Below the pieces are notes generated by a model, which made no database searches, had not been told where the DNA came from, and worked only from the letters and a program-made list of their open reading frames with translations. The position numbers and the translations under genes are program-made. A stretch of DNA of 62,116 bases from Candidatus Binatia bacterium (GTDB lineage: Bacteria > Desulfobacterota > Binatia > UBA9968 > JAJDTQ01), in the NCBI GenBank assembly GCA_022824205.1, contig JAJEAI010000012.1:1-62116 (forward strand), written 5' to 3'. Positions 25,734-33,576 of the stretch are shown here, one piece after another. Positions within the stretch are counted from its first letter, which is position 1; each line of letters opens with the position of its first letter.

Positions 25734-26738
25734 CTACTGGGCGAACAGGTCCATCAGGGCATCGGTCTGGTCGGCCGCGGCGGGCCGCAGCAGCGGGATC
25801 TTGACGCCCGCGTCGCGGTACTGCTGGACGCGCGCCTTGACCTCGTCCGGGGTGCCGCTGGCGGTCATGCCCTCCACGTAGGAGTCCGGGATGGCCTTGA
25901 TGAGCGCCTCCATGCCGCCCTCGGCATGGGCCTTCTCGAAGGTCGGGATGTCTTCCTCGTGAATGTAGGGCTCGCCCACCTTCATCTTGGGACGGGCGAT
26001 GAACGGGAGCTGGACGGGATCGAGCTTGGTGGCCACCTCCCAGCGGATGGCGTCGAGGGCCTTCTGGTGGTCGTCGGCGATGGAGCAGTTGATCAACTGG
26101 GCCACCTCGAAGTTGGAGAAGTCGCGCCCCGCCTCCTCGGCCGCATCCTTGATGATCTTGAGGGCGTTGGCGGTATACTCGGGCGAGCACACGGCGTTCA
26201 GCACCACGCCGTCGCCGATCTGGCCGGCGAGCCTCAGCCCCGGGCGCGCCGTGGCCGGGATGTAGAGCGGGATGTGGGTGCGCAGAGGCTTCCAGCCGAT
26301 GCCGACGTTCTTGAACTTGACGAACTGGCCTTCGTAGTCGACTTTCTCGCCGGTGAAGAGCAGGCGCATGGACTCGATGTATTCCTTGAGCACCTGAGGG
26401 GGATCCTGGTGCTCCATGGCGTGGACGCGGGCGTGGCTTCGGGTACAGGCGCCCGGCGCCAGCGTGATGCGTCCGCCGGTCATCTCGTCCAGCGTCATCA
26501 ACGACTGCGCCATGCAGATGGGCGTGCGCAGGCGGACGATCTGAGTGGCTCCCAGGGTCACCTTGGAAGTGGCCAGGCCCATGGCGCTCAGGGCCGAGAC
26601 GGAGTCGCGCATCAACTCGATGGTCTCGGAGAAGAAGCCCATCTCGAAGCCCTTCTCCTCGGCGCGCCGCATGAGATCGGCGATTTCCCGAACGTTGGTG
26701 AACTTCCCGTAACCAAGTGCGAAACCGACTCTGGCCAT
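25734..26738 (-). CDS. LLM-class flavin-dependent oxidoreductase
   Basis: A 334-residue luciferase-like TIM-barrel protein that would use FMN or F420. Evidence is VGFALGYGKFTNVREIADLMRRAEEKGF, the FSETI and LGATQIVRLRTP strands, LDEMTGGRITLAPGA, and IGDGVVLNAV with a C-terminal helix. It is the first gene of the operon with HyuA and HyuB. It may pre-oxidise or ring-hydroxylate the substrate that the hydantoinase pair then opens. Cofactor choice cannot be decided from sequence alone. Confidence 0.85.
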   Translation of the reverse strand: MARVGFALGYGKFTNVREIADLMRRAEEKGFEMGFFSETIELMRDSVSALSAMGLATSKVTLGATQIVRLRTPICMAQSLMTLDEMTGGRITLAPGACTRSHARVHAMEHQDPPQVLKEYIESMRLLFTGEKVDYEGQFVKFKNVGIGWKPLRTHIPLYIPATARPGLRLAGQIGDGVVLNAVCSPEYTANALKIIKDAAEEAGRDFSNFEVAQLINCSIADDHQKALDAIRWEVATKLDPVQLPFIARPKMKVGEPYIHEEDIPTFEKAHAEGGMEALIKAIPDSYVEGMTASGTPDEVKARVQQYRDAGVKIPLLRPAAADQTDALMDLFAQ

Positions 26739-27007
26739 GACTTCTCCTGACTGGTTAAACGCAACCGCTCACGATGTTCGGGGCCGGTGAGCGCGCCCGC
26801 GCGGCAGAGGCGATACGCCGCCACCGACGACCCGATGGTCCTTCGCTTCGAGCTCCGGTCGATTCAGAGGAAAGCGGGCGGGTGTTGCGGTGTGCCTGAA
26901 GAAAAGGGTTTTGTATCCGACCGGTTGCGGTTCGTCAAGGATTGGCGCGGCGCCACGGCCGGCGGCCATTTGCGGCGCACGGTCCGATTGCGTAAGCTCT
27001 GGTCACG

Positions 27008-27610
27008 ATGGTGGGGCTGGACATCGACGGCGTGGTGGCCGACTTCCTCTCTCCCTTTCTTCTCCGTCTGGAAAAGCGCGTGGGCAAGGGACCGATCCCG
27101 GCGGAATCGCTCCGCAGCGTGCGCCTGTCGGCCCATCCGGTCCTGACCGAGGAAGCCGTGAGGGACTGCTCCGACGCCGTGCGCCGGGACCCGGGTTTCT
27201 GGGACGGGTTGGATTCGCTCCTGAGCGAGGACCAGTGGTCGCGGCTGGAGCGGTTGAACCAGCGCGGGTTGCTTTCGTTCATCACGCACCGGACCGGCCA
27301 CGAAAGCTGGGACATCCACGCGGTCACGTCGGAATGGTTCCGGCGCCACGGCATCACCAACCCCGACGTGCACCTGGTGGAGAAGGAGAAGTCGGCGGTG
27401 GTGGACAAGCTCGGGGTGGTGCTGTTCGTGGATGACAACTACGAGAACTGCCAGGACGTGGCCGAGCATACGAACGCCCGGGTGTTGATGCCGCACCACG
27501 CCTACAACCGGTCGTTCTCGCATCCCGGCGTGATGCGGATCATGCACTTCAACCAGGTCTTCACCGAGATCGAGCGCTGCCTGGACCTGGGCGCGCCCAC
27601 CTCGGCCTGA
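27008..27610 (+). CDS. HAD-superfamily nucleotidase-like protein
   Basis: A 200-residue HAD-fold hydrolase of the 5'-nucleotidase (NT5C-like) type. The N-terminal GLDIDGVVADF holds the nucleophile and acid Asp residues (Asp5 and Asp7). FITHRTG provides the motif II Thr, and VLFVDDNYENCQDV the motif IV acids. Substrate is unknown. The start follows 270 bases without recognisable features. The downstream racemase-family gene begins 25 bases after its stop, suggesting co-transcription. Confidence 0.75.
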   Translation: MVGLDIDGVVADFLSPFLLRLEKRVGKGPIPAESLRSVRLSAHPVLTEEAVRDCSDAVRRDPGFWDGLDSLLSEDQWSRLERLNQRGLLSFITHRTGHESWDIHAVTSEWFRRHGITNPDVHLVEKEKSAVVDKLGVVLFVDDNYENCQDVAEHTNARVLMPHHAYNRSFSHPGVMRIMHFNQVFTEIERCLDLGAPTSA

Positions 27611-27635
27611 GGACGGACAGCAGCGGAGGCTCTTC

Positions 27636-28361
27636 ATGTACGGTTGGCGCGCACGAGTAGGCCATGTGGCTCCGTCCCGCGGAGACACCCTGGTGTACGA
27701 ATTCTATCGAATGCTGCCCGCGGGGTTCCAGTTGCTCAACAGCACCGGCACCATCCGGCAACTGGTGGACGCCGACTTCGAGCGTCAGCTCGAACGCATC
27801 GAGGAAGCGGCCCTGGACCTGGCAGACAACGGCTGCGACGTGGTGATCCTGGGTGGCTCGCCGCTCTTCACCAAGCTGGGTCACGGCAGCGACGTCGAGA
27901 TGGGACGGAAGCTCACGGAGAAGACCGGCGTCCCCGTCACCGCTGGCATCACCGGCGAGGTGGAGGCCCTCAAGGCCATGGGGCTCCACAGCCTCGTGGT
28001 GGCCACGCCGCACGAAGACGACCTGAACGCGCGCATGAAGGCGTTCCTCGAGGCCTCCGGCTTCGACGTGCTGCGGATCGAGGGCTACGGGGTGCGCAAG
28101 AACTCCGCCATCTCGGACCTGCCCGTGCACGCCTCCTACAAGATCGCCAAGCGCCTCTACGAGAAGGCGCCGGAGGCCGACGGCATCTTCATCCCGTGCC
28201 CGCGCTGGCCCACCATCGAGGACGTGGAGATCCTGGAGCACGAGATCGGCAAGCCCGTGGTGACAAGCTGCCAGGCCTACATCTGGTACGCGCTGAAGCT
28301 GATCCGCATCAGGGAAAGCGTGGCGGGTTACGGGCGGTTGATGGGCAGCCTGGCTGCGTGA
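27636..28361 (+). CDS. Asp/Glu racemase superfamily protein, single-cysteine (decarboxylase/isomerase type)
   Basis: A 241-residue protein of the maleate isomerase/arylmalonate decarboxylase branch, with GWRARVGHVAPSRGD and LNSTGTIRQLV at the N-terminus. Racemases and maleate isomerases use two cysteines. Here the first site reads GGSPLF (Gly74, Ser75) with no Cys, and the second is FIPCPRWPT with Cys188. This one-cysteine pattern is that of arylmalonate decarboxylase rather than a racemase. Maleate-isomerase-like annotation is possible by overall similarity. ATG at 27636 behind GCGGAGG supports the start. Confidence 0.7.
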   Translation: MYGWRARVGHVAPSRGDTLVYEFYRMLPAGFQLLNSTGTIRQLVDADFERQLERIEEAALDLADNGCDVVILGGSPLFTKLGHGSDVEMGRKLTEKTGVPVTAGITGEVEALKAMGLHSLVVATPHEDDLNARMKAFLEASGFDVLRIEGYGVRKNSAISDLPVHASYKIAKRLYEKAPEADGIFIPCPRWPTIEDVEILEHEIGKPVVTSCQAYIWYALKLIRIRESVAGYGRLMGSLAA

Positions 28362-28376
28362 GGGCGGCCCTGAGGC

Positions 28377-29546
28377 TCAAGGGGTCGAGACAAAACTCCC
28401 CTCCCGAGCCATCTCCATGGCCATCCTGTATGGCAAGACGGTGACCCTCCCGAATTTCTGAACCGTGTCGCCGCGGTACACGCCGAAGCCTTGCTCAATG
28501 TCGCCGGCCCGCAGCAGGACATTCAATCCTTTGTTGAACTTCTCTTGCCAAGCAGTGAACGACTTGATTTCAAACCCCGTCGCACGCTCTCCCCTCTTCC
28601 AGATCAGGTCCACCTCGGTGCCTGCTTCCGTGCGCCAGTAGAAGAACTGGGCACCGTGAGCCCGCCACGAATTCAGGGCCCTGAATTCATTCAACACAAA
28701 AGACTCGAACAGAGCCCCGGTTTCGACCGGCGACGGTTCGTCCCGATGCCGGCCCACAAGGGCGCGCTGCACGCCGCAATCGAACAGATAGAACTTTGCG
28801 TGAGCCACCTCCTTGACCTTGGCCTTGTTTCGGTAGGCAGGCAGGTACCAGCCAAGCAACGTATCTTCCAGGATGCTGAAGTAACCTTGGACCGTGCTCC
28901 GGGCGACCCCCACGTCCCGCGCGATGTTCGCGATGTTCAGCAACTGCCCGTTCATCATGCCGGCCACGGACAGAAACCGGAAAAAACTGTCGAGACTCCT
29001 GACGAGCGCTTCCTGCTGTATCTCCTCCTTCAAATAGGTTTCCAGGTAGGCGTCCAGAAACTCGACCTTGTCCGTTCGGGCGGGTGACGTCACGCTCAAA
29101 GGCAACCGACCGTAACGCAAAGCGTCCTGCAAACTGTAGTCTTCGCCAACTTCGAGGAGGCTCAGCGGAAACATCCTCTTCAGGAGAGCACGTCCTGCCA
29201 GCATGTTCGCATGGGAACGGTTGAGCTTTCTGGCACTCGACCCGGAGAGAGCAAACCGATAACGGTGCCCGCTCTCGAATAACAGGGAATGGACTTCATC
29301 AAGCAACTCCGGCAGTTTCTGTACCTCGTCGATGATGATCCAGGGTTGGTCCTCCCGCAACGCCGCCACCTCGCGAGCGAGAATGGACGGGTCCCGCTTG
29401 TATCGAAGGTACTCGCTGGACTTGAGAAGATTGATGATGAGCGCGGCGTGCCCGAGACGCTGCTCCAGCCAAACAGATTTCCCCGTCCCCCGTGGACCGA
29501 ACAGAAAGAAGCTTTTTTCAGGCAAGTCGAGAATGCGGGCGTACAT
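28377..29546 (-). CDS. AAA ATPase with DUF4143 nuclease-like domain
   Basis: A 389-residue ATP-binding protein. The N-terminal AAA domain has Walker A FGPRGTGKSVWL and Walker B PWIIIDEVQKL, then SGSSARKL (sensor). The C-terminal DUF4143 part contains a winged-helix-like segment and GTEVDLIWKRG with FEIKS, which resembles a PD-(D/E)xK core. Such proteins are widespread and poorly characterised; several are linked to stress or toxin-antitoxin contexts. It is visibly less GC-rich than its neighbours and is convergent with the racemase-family gene, suggesting horizontal acquisition. Confidence 0.85.
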   Translation of the reverse strand: MYARILDLPEKSFFLFGPRGTGKSVWLEQRLGHAALIINLLKSSEYLRYKRDPSILAREVAALREDQPWIIIDEVQKLPELLDEVHSLLFESGHRYRFALSGSSARKLNRSHANMLAGRALLKRMFPLSLLEVGEDYSLQDALRYGRLPLSVTSPARTDKVEFLDAYLETYLKEEIQQEALVRSLDSFFRFLSVAGMMNGQLLNIANIARDVGVARSTVQGYFSILEDTLLGWYLPAYRNKAKVKEVAHAKFYLFDCGVQRALVGRHRDEPSPVETGALFESFVLNEFRALNSWRAHGAQFFYWRTEAGTEVDLIWKRGERATGFEIKSFTAWQEKFNKGLNVLLRAGDIEQGFGVYRGDTVQKFGRVTVLPYRMAMEMAREGSFVSTP

Positions 29547-29734
29547 GTCGCTGCTCCCGTTATTTTTACCGTAGAAATGACGAAACCACCGGCATATGTC
29601 AACTGATCCGGATCGTCTTCTGCCTTCGCAGTCTCGACTCCCTCCGAGCTTGTCAAAATCGCTTGAGCCATGCTATGCGCGCGTGGATCAGGGGCGCGGG
29701 TTCTCCGCACACCGTTTTTCCCAAGGCCGCGCCT

Positions 29735-30823
29735 ATGCGAGACATCGCAATGGATCTGCTCGATCAGAACCCCTCGGTGGACATCCACGCCCACCCGGGC
29801 CGTTTTCACCGGGACAACACGGGCCTGAACCAGCGCATCCTGGAAATGGTCAAGGGCGGCATCAGCGCCGCCTTTTTCTGCGTGAGCACGGACCGGGCCG
29901 TCATCCGCCGGGACCGGGAGACCGGCAGGATCCGGGCGAGGCGACCGTTCGAACCGGGAGAATCCTATCGCGACACGTACGCCCGCTTCGCCGTGCTCGA
30001 CCCGTGGTTCGACGCAGGCCACCTCCTACGGGTCCTGCGTCCCGCCGACGTGCCGCGCGCCAAACGAATACGCCGGCCCGGCGCCATCCTCGCCGTGGAA
30101 GGCGCCGACTTCCTGGAGGAACGCATCGAACGTGTCCAGGAGGCCCACGAACGGGGTATCCGCTCCATCCAGCTCGTGCACTACAACATCAACGCCGTCG
30201 CGGACATCCAAACCGAGGAGCCGCGCCACCACGGCCTGACCCCGTTCGGGGCACAGGTCATCCGGGAGATGAACCGCCTGGGCATGATCGTGGACGTGGC
30301 CCATGCCACGGAAAAGGTGACACGCGACGTGGTGGACATCACCACGCGGCCCATCATGCTGAGCCACACCGCGCTGCGCCGCACGCCGCGCAAGTACACG
30401 CGATTCATCTACGCCGACCACGCGCGGCTCATCGCCTCCACCGGCGGCGTCATCGGCGTCTGGCCGGCCGGCAGCGACGGCCTGGAACGCTGGATCCGGC
30501 GCTACAAGGACCTCGCCGACCTCGTCAGCCCGGAGCACCTCGCCCTGGGCACGGACATGGACGGCCTGCGCAACACGGCCTTCGACAACTACGGTGAGTT
30601 GCCGGATCTCGCCGCCGCGCTGCTCGCGGCGGGGTTCTCGAAAAGCGAGGCCGCGGGGATTCTGGGCGGCAACTTCATGCGGGTTTTTTCCAAGGTCGCC
30701 GACGCAAGCGATGCCGGCTCACGCCCACAGAGCAGGACGGAGCCGGATCCCAGGAAGGCAGCAGTTCCCGCGTACATCGGTCTCCGCAGCCAGAGGATAG
30801 GAAATGATTCGAAGCGTGACTAG
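29735..30823 (+). CDS. Membrane dipeptidase (peptidase family M19)
   Basis: A 362-residue zinc dipeptidase of the renal-dipeptidase fold. The first metal motif is VDIHAHPGRF (His18 and His20), the bridging glutamate is in LAVEGADFLEE, His ligands are in IVDVAHAT and MLSHTALR, and the last acid is in LGTDMDG. The C-terminus GILGGNFMRVF is typical. ATG at 29735 is chosen; an upstream ATG at 29675 would add 20 residues without a clear signal peptide. The last ~40 residues run past the usual family end and may be an extension into non-homologous sequence. Confidence 0.85.
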   Translation: MRDIAMDLLDQNPSVDIHAHPGRFHRDNTGLNQRILEMVKGGISAAFFCVSTDRAVIRRDRETGRIRARRPFEPGESYRDTYARFAVLDPWFDAGHLLRVLRPADVPRAKRIRRPGAILAVEGADFLEERIERVQEAHERGIRSIQLVHYNINAVADIQTEEPRHHGLTPFGAQVIREMNRLGMIVDVAHATEKVTRDVVDITTRPIMLSHTALRRTPRKYTRFIYADHARLIASTGGVIGVWPAGSDGLERWIRRYKDLADLVSPEHLALGTDMDGLRNTAFDNYGELPDLAAALLAAGFSKSEAAGILGGNFMRVFSKVADASDAGSRPQSRTEPDPRKAAVPAYIGLRSQRIGNDSKRD

Positions 30824-30846
30824 AAGTCGGCCCCGCAGGGGACCAG

Positions 30847-31182
30847 ATGCTGAGTGTCGCCGAAATCAATCGCTTCTTTCGGATCGTCGCAGGAGGCATG
30901 GCGTACAAGGCATATGTTGATTCACTCGAGCTCGATGACGGCCGACGAAGCCTTCCTCCCTCCGAACCGCCGGAGAATACGAGTTGTTGGCTGTAGTGCA
31001 CGGATCGGGAAAAGCTGGCCGTGCTCTGCGCGGAAGTGCCACAATCCCCGCTCTGCGGCGATTCAAAAGAAGAAGGGGTCCCGACCAAGCCTCCATCGAA
31101 AAAGGCCCACACGGAACAGCAGAAATGGCTGGCTGCGTTCTGCGCGGAGGTGCCGCAGTCTGCACTCTGCCGCGATCTATAA
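30847..31182 (+). pseudogene. Small Cys-rich repeat gene with an in-frame amber codon
   Basis: In the gap after the dipeptidase, an ATG at 30847 (behind CAGGGG) opens a frame that reads MLSVAEINRFFRIVAGG, 49 codons, then TAG at 30994-30996. It continues another 61 codons to TAA at 31180. The part after the stop contains two copies of a motif, LAVLCAEVPQSPLCGD and LAAFCAEVPQSALCRD, separated by a Lys-rich linker. Conservation of the duplicated Cys pairs argues that this was or is coding. Family is unknown. The upstream part could be a separate short gene. Confidence 0.35.
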
Positions 31183-31220
31183 GAACATCCGCGCGCTTGA
31201 AAGGTTCAGCACGACTCAGT

Positions 31221-31619
31221 TCAGGTCATAGTATCGACCAACTCGGCAACGACGATTCTCCGGTCCTGGGTCAAGAGCGTCGCACCAAAGACACGGGCAG
31301 TAGCTACGAGAATCCGGTCTGCCGGGTCTCGGTGAAACGAATCGGGCAGCGCCGCGACTTCTGCCGCTATCGCCGGAGAGATGGCCTGCCGCCGCACCAG
31401 GGGAGGGGCGACCGCCTTGTCCAGCCACTCGCGTATGGGTGTCGCCAAACGGATACGACCGAGAGAGTGCAATGTGGCGACTTCCCAAAGCGAGATATCG
31501 GACACCAACAAGGGCGACTCCGAGTCCGCCGTTTCGATCACTTCCCGCTGAGCGGCGGAAAGTCGAGCCGGATCGTCGAGCCACCAGAGCAACACATGGG
31601 TATCGAGCAAGGCCATCAT
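31221..31619 (-). CDS. vapC: VapC-type PIN-domain toxin
   Basis: A 132-residue PIN ribonuclease starting MMALLDTHVLLWWLDD, which carries the first catalytic Asp. Other acidic residues are in ISLWEVA (Glu) and FHRDPADRILVATA (Asp pair), with LLTQDRRIV at the end. The ATG at 31619 overlaps the antitoxin stop in the usual coupled ATGA arrangement. It probably cleaves RNA when free of the antitoxin. Confidence 0.9.
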   Translation of the reverse strand: MMALLDTHVLLWWLDDPARLSAAQREVIETADSESPLLVSDISLWEVATLHSLGRIRLATPIREWLDKAVAPPLVRRQAISPAIAAEVAALPDSFHRDPADRILVATARVFGATLLTQDRRIVVAELVDTMT

Positions 31620-31855
31620 CGCCGGAGGCTCTCCCATGCCTCCTCCGGAAGTGCTGGCTCGATCACATCACCAACGAAAGTGACAGTGCCGCGCAACTCC
31701 GACTGGGGATACCTGGTCTTGGCCCGGCTCGCTGGAACCAACTCGGCCACAGGACGCCCATGTTTCAGGATGAGGACGCTCTCACCCGTGTCCTGTACCC
31801 GGTCTAGAATCGCCAGACACCTCGCCTTGAAGTCAGATGCATTCATGGATTCCAT
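31616..31855 (-). CDS. Phd/YefM-type antitoxin
   Basis: A 79-residue antitoxin: MNASDFKARCLAILDRV is the DNA-binding N-terminal part, followed by ESVLILKHGRPVAELVP typical of the Phd fold. The C-terminal tail (EPALPEEAWESLRR) should wrap the VapC toxin. It overlaps the toxin gene by four bases. An 8-base palindrome GACTAGTC at 31871-31878, just upstream of the start, is a possible operator. Confidence 0.88.
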   Translation of the reverse strand: MESMNASDFKARCLAILDRVQDTGESVLILKHGRPVAELVPASRAKTRYPQSELRGTVTFVGDVIEPALPEEAWESLRR

Positions 31856-31916
31856 GTGACCAGCCTACTTGACTAGTCCTGTGGAATCAAGAAAAATTTC
31901 GAGGCATTTCAAGTGA

Positions 31917-33068
31917 TCACAGCTCCAGCTTGTAGAACCGCTGCGCGTTGCCGCCCAGCAGCGCCGCCCTCTCATCCTGGGTGATGGACTCGTTGCTCTT
32001 GATGGCGTCCACCCGGCCCCAGTCCATGTCGCTGTGGGGATAGTCGCTGGCGTACATGAGCGAGCCGGCGCCCACTTGGTCGATGACGGCGCGGAGGTTC
32101 TCGTCGTCCTCGAAGCCCGACAGGATGCGGCCGGAGAGGATGTCCTCCATGGGTTCCCGGATGCTCTCCGGCAGGGTGTAGGGCGCGCGGCCCCAGTTGC
32201 CCTCGTGCCGCCCGTCGCCCCTGGGTCCGCGTACGTGCTCGATGTGCTTGCCCACCCACCAAGCCCAGTACGGGAACCAGGTGGCGCCGATCTCCAGGAA
32301 GGCGCAGCGCAGGTTGGGATAGCGTGCCAGGATGCCCATGCGCACCACCGACATCATGCCCACCATCATGGAGAACGGCATGGCGGTGACGTGGGTGGAG
32401 AAGAAGTCGGTGAAGCAGTCGGCCCACGGCGTGTAGTGCATGCCGGTGACCGCGTGGAAGCCGATGGGGGTGTCGAGCTCGTCCACGGCGGCGAACAACG
32501 GTTCGTATTCGGGGGAATGCAGCGGCCGGTTGCCCGCCATGCCGGGCAGCAGTACACCGGCCAGTCCCAGTTCCCGCACCGCCCTCCTGGCTTCTTCGGC
32601 GGCACCGGCCGGGTCCTGGATGGGCACCATGGCGATGGCGTTGAGCCGTTTGGGGGCCCTGGAGCACTGCTCCGCGACATAGTTGTTGTAGGCGCGGCAC
32701 ACGGCGCCCGCCAGCTCCGTGTTCTCCAGGTCGAACACCCACACCAGGGCGGTGGGAAACACCACCTGGTAGTCGACGCCCATCAGGTCCAGGTCTTCGA
32801 GGCGTCCGGGAATGTCGTCCAGCGAGTTGTCCCGCGCCTTCATCTGCTTGTGCCGCGGCGTGGGGTAGTTGAACCCGCCGCCGCCCACGCCCCGTGAAAA
32901 GGGAATGCGCGGCACCACCCGCCCCTCCGCCACCCAGCGGCCCTGGTCCCGGGGTTCGTCGCGCAGGTCGACGACACGGGGACGGATGGCGTGGAACTCC
33001 TTTTCGATGTGGCGGTCGAACAGGTCGAAGGGCTCGTGCAGGTGGCCGTCCGAGTCGATGGTCAGCAT
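31917..33068 (-). CDS. TIM-barrel amidohydrolase (ACMSD-like, family 2)
   Basis: A 383-residue metal-dependent hydrolase or decarboxylase. IDSDGHLHEP gives the first metal ligands, GFHAVTG the third, and YASDYPHSDMDWG the catalytic Asp/His region. AVCRAYNNYVAEQ and RLNAIAMVPIQDP are family helices. The ATG at 33068 follows GGGAGGT. The BolA gene starts upstream in the same direction but is not overlapping. A paralogue lies at 33577-34623. Substrates in this family are usually aromatic carboxylic acids. Confidence 0.85.
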   Translation of the reverse strand: MLTIDSDGHLHEPFDLFDRHIEKEFHAIRPRVVDLRDEPRDQGRWVAEGRVVPRIPFSRGVGGGGFNYPTPRHKQMKARDNSLDDIPGRLEDLDLMGVDYQVVFPTALVWVFDLENTELAGAVCRAYNNYVAEQCSRAPKRLNAIAMVPIQDPAGAAEEARRAVRELGLAGVLLPGMAGNRPLHSPEYEPLFAAVDELDTPIGFHAVTGMHYTPWADCFTDFFSTHVTAMPFSMMVGMMSVVRMGILARYPNLRCAFLEIGATWFPYWAWWVGKHIEHVRGPRGDGRHEGNWGRAPYTLPESIREPMEDILSGRILSGFEDDENLRAVIDQVGAGSLMYASDYPHSDMDWGRVDAIKSNESITQDERAALLGGNAQRFYKLEL

Positions 33069-33123
33069 GGGAACCTCCCGAAACGGAGCGGACCGGGAAG
33101 TCCGGCGTTCCGTCAAGACGTGT

Positions 33124-33381
33124 CTACGCGCCGAACTTCTCCCACTGCTCGGGAGTGAAGGTCTTCAACGACAAGGCGTGGATCCGTTCGTCGCCAAGCT
33201 CGTCCTTGAGCGCCTCGTAGACCATCTTGTGCTGGTCGATGAGTCCCTTGCCGGCGAACGAATCGTGCACGACCACCACCTGGTAGTGGTCGCCCCCGCC
33301 GGTCAGGTCCTTGATCATCGGCACGACACAACCCGGGAAAACCCGGCCCAGCGTATCCTCGATTTCTTGTGGCTGGATCAT
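33124..33381 (-). CDS. bolA: BolA family protein
   Basis: An 85-residue BolA protein. The class is shown by VVVVHDSFAGKGLIDQHKMVYEALKDELGDERIHALSLKTFTPEQW split across the fold, with the conserved HxxF-like HDSFAGK and the IHALSLKT helix end. BolA proteins partner monothiol glutaredoxins in iron-sulfur and redox homeostasis; none is in the window. It sits in the same direction between two amidohydrolase genes. Confidence 0.9.
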   Translation of the reverse strand: MIQPQEIEDTLGRVFPGCVVPMIKDLTGGGDHYQVVVVHDSFAGKGLIDQHKMVYEALKDELGDERIHALSLKTFTPEQWEKFGA

Positions 33382-33454
33382 ACCGGTGGATTAACACAAA
33401 ACGGGTAGACGGACCACCGAGCGCCGGGGCAAAGCGGCGCGTTTCCCGGCGCCA

Positions 33455-33555
33455 CCCCCCAATCGTCATTCCCGCTTTCGCGGGAATGACGGATTGGCGT
33501 TTAGTCGCCAGGAAGCAGCGTCTTGACACAGCCTGTTCCGCGGGAATGACGATGC
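33455..33555. repeat. Intergenic mosaic repeat cluster 5
   Basis: A short cluster between bolA and the second amidohydrolase holds two GCGGGAATGACG units and the linker at 33487-33551. That linker repeats 3389-3454 with only a few differences (GGCGTTTAGTCGCCAGGAAG core). It is upstream of bolA and immediately follows the amidohydrolase stop on the minus strand. Confidence 0.8.
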
Positions 33556-33576
33556 GAGCGTCGGCGCATTGCCGGA

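Noticed and set aside
30994..30996. Pyrrolysine at the amber codon of the small Cys-rich frame
   Set aside because: No methylamine methyltransferase or pyl context is visible, and the gene itself is uncertain.
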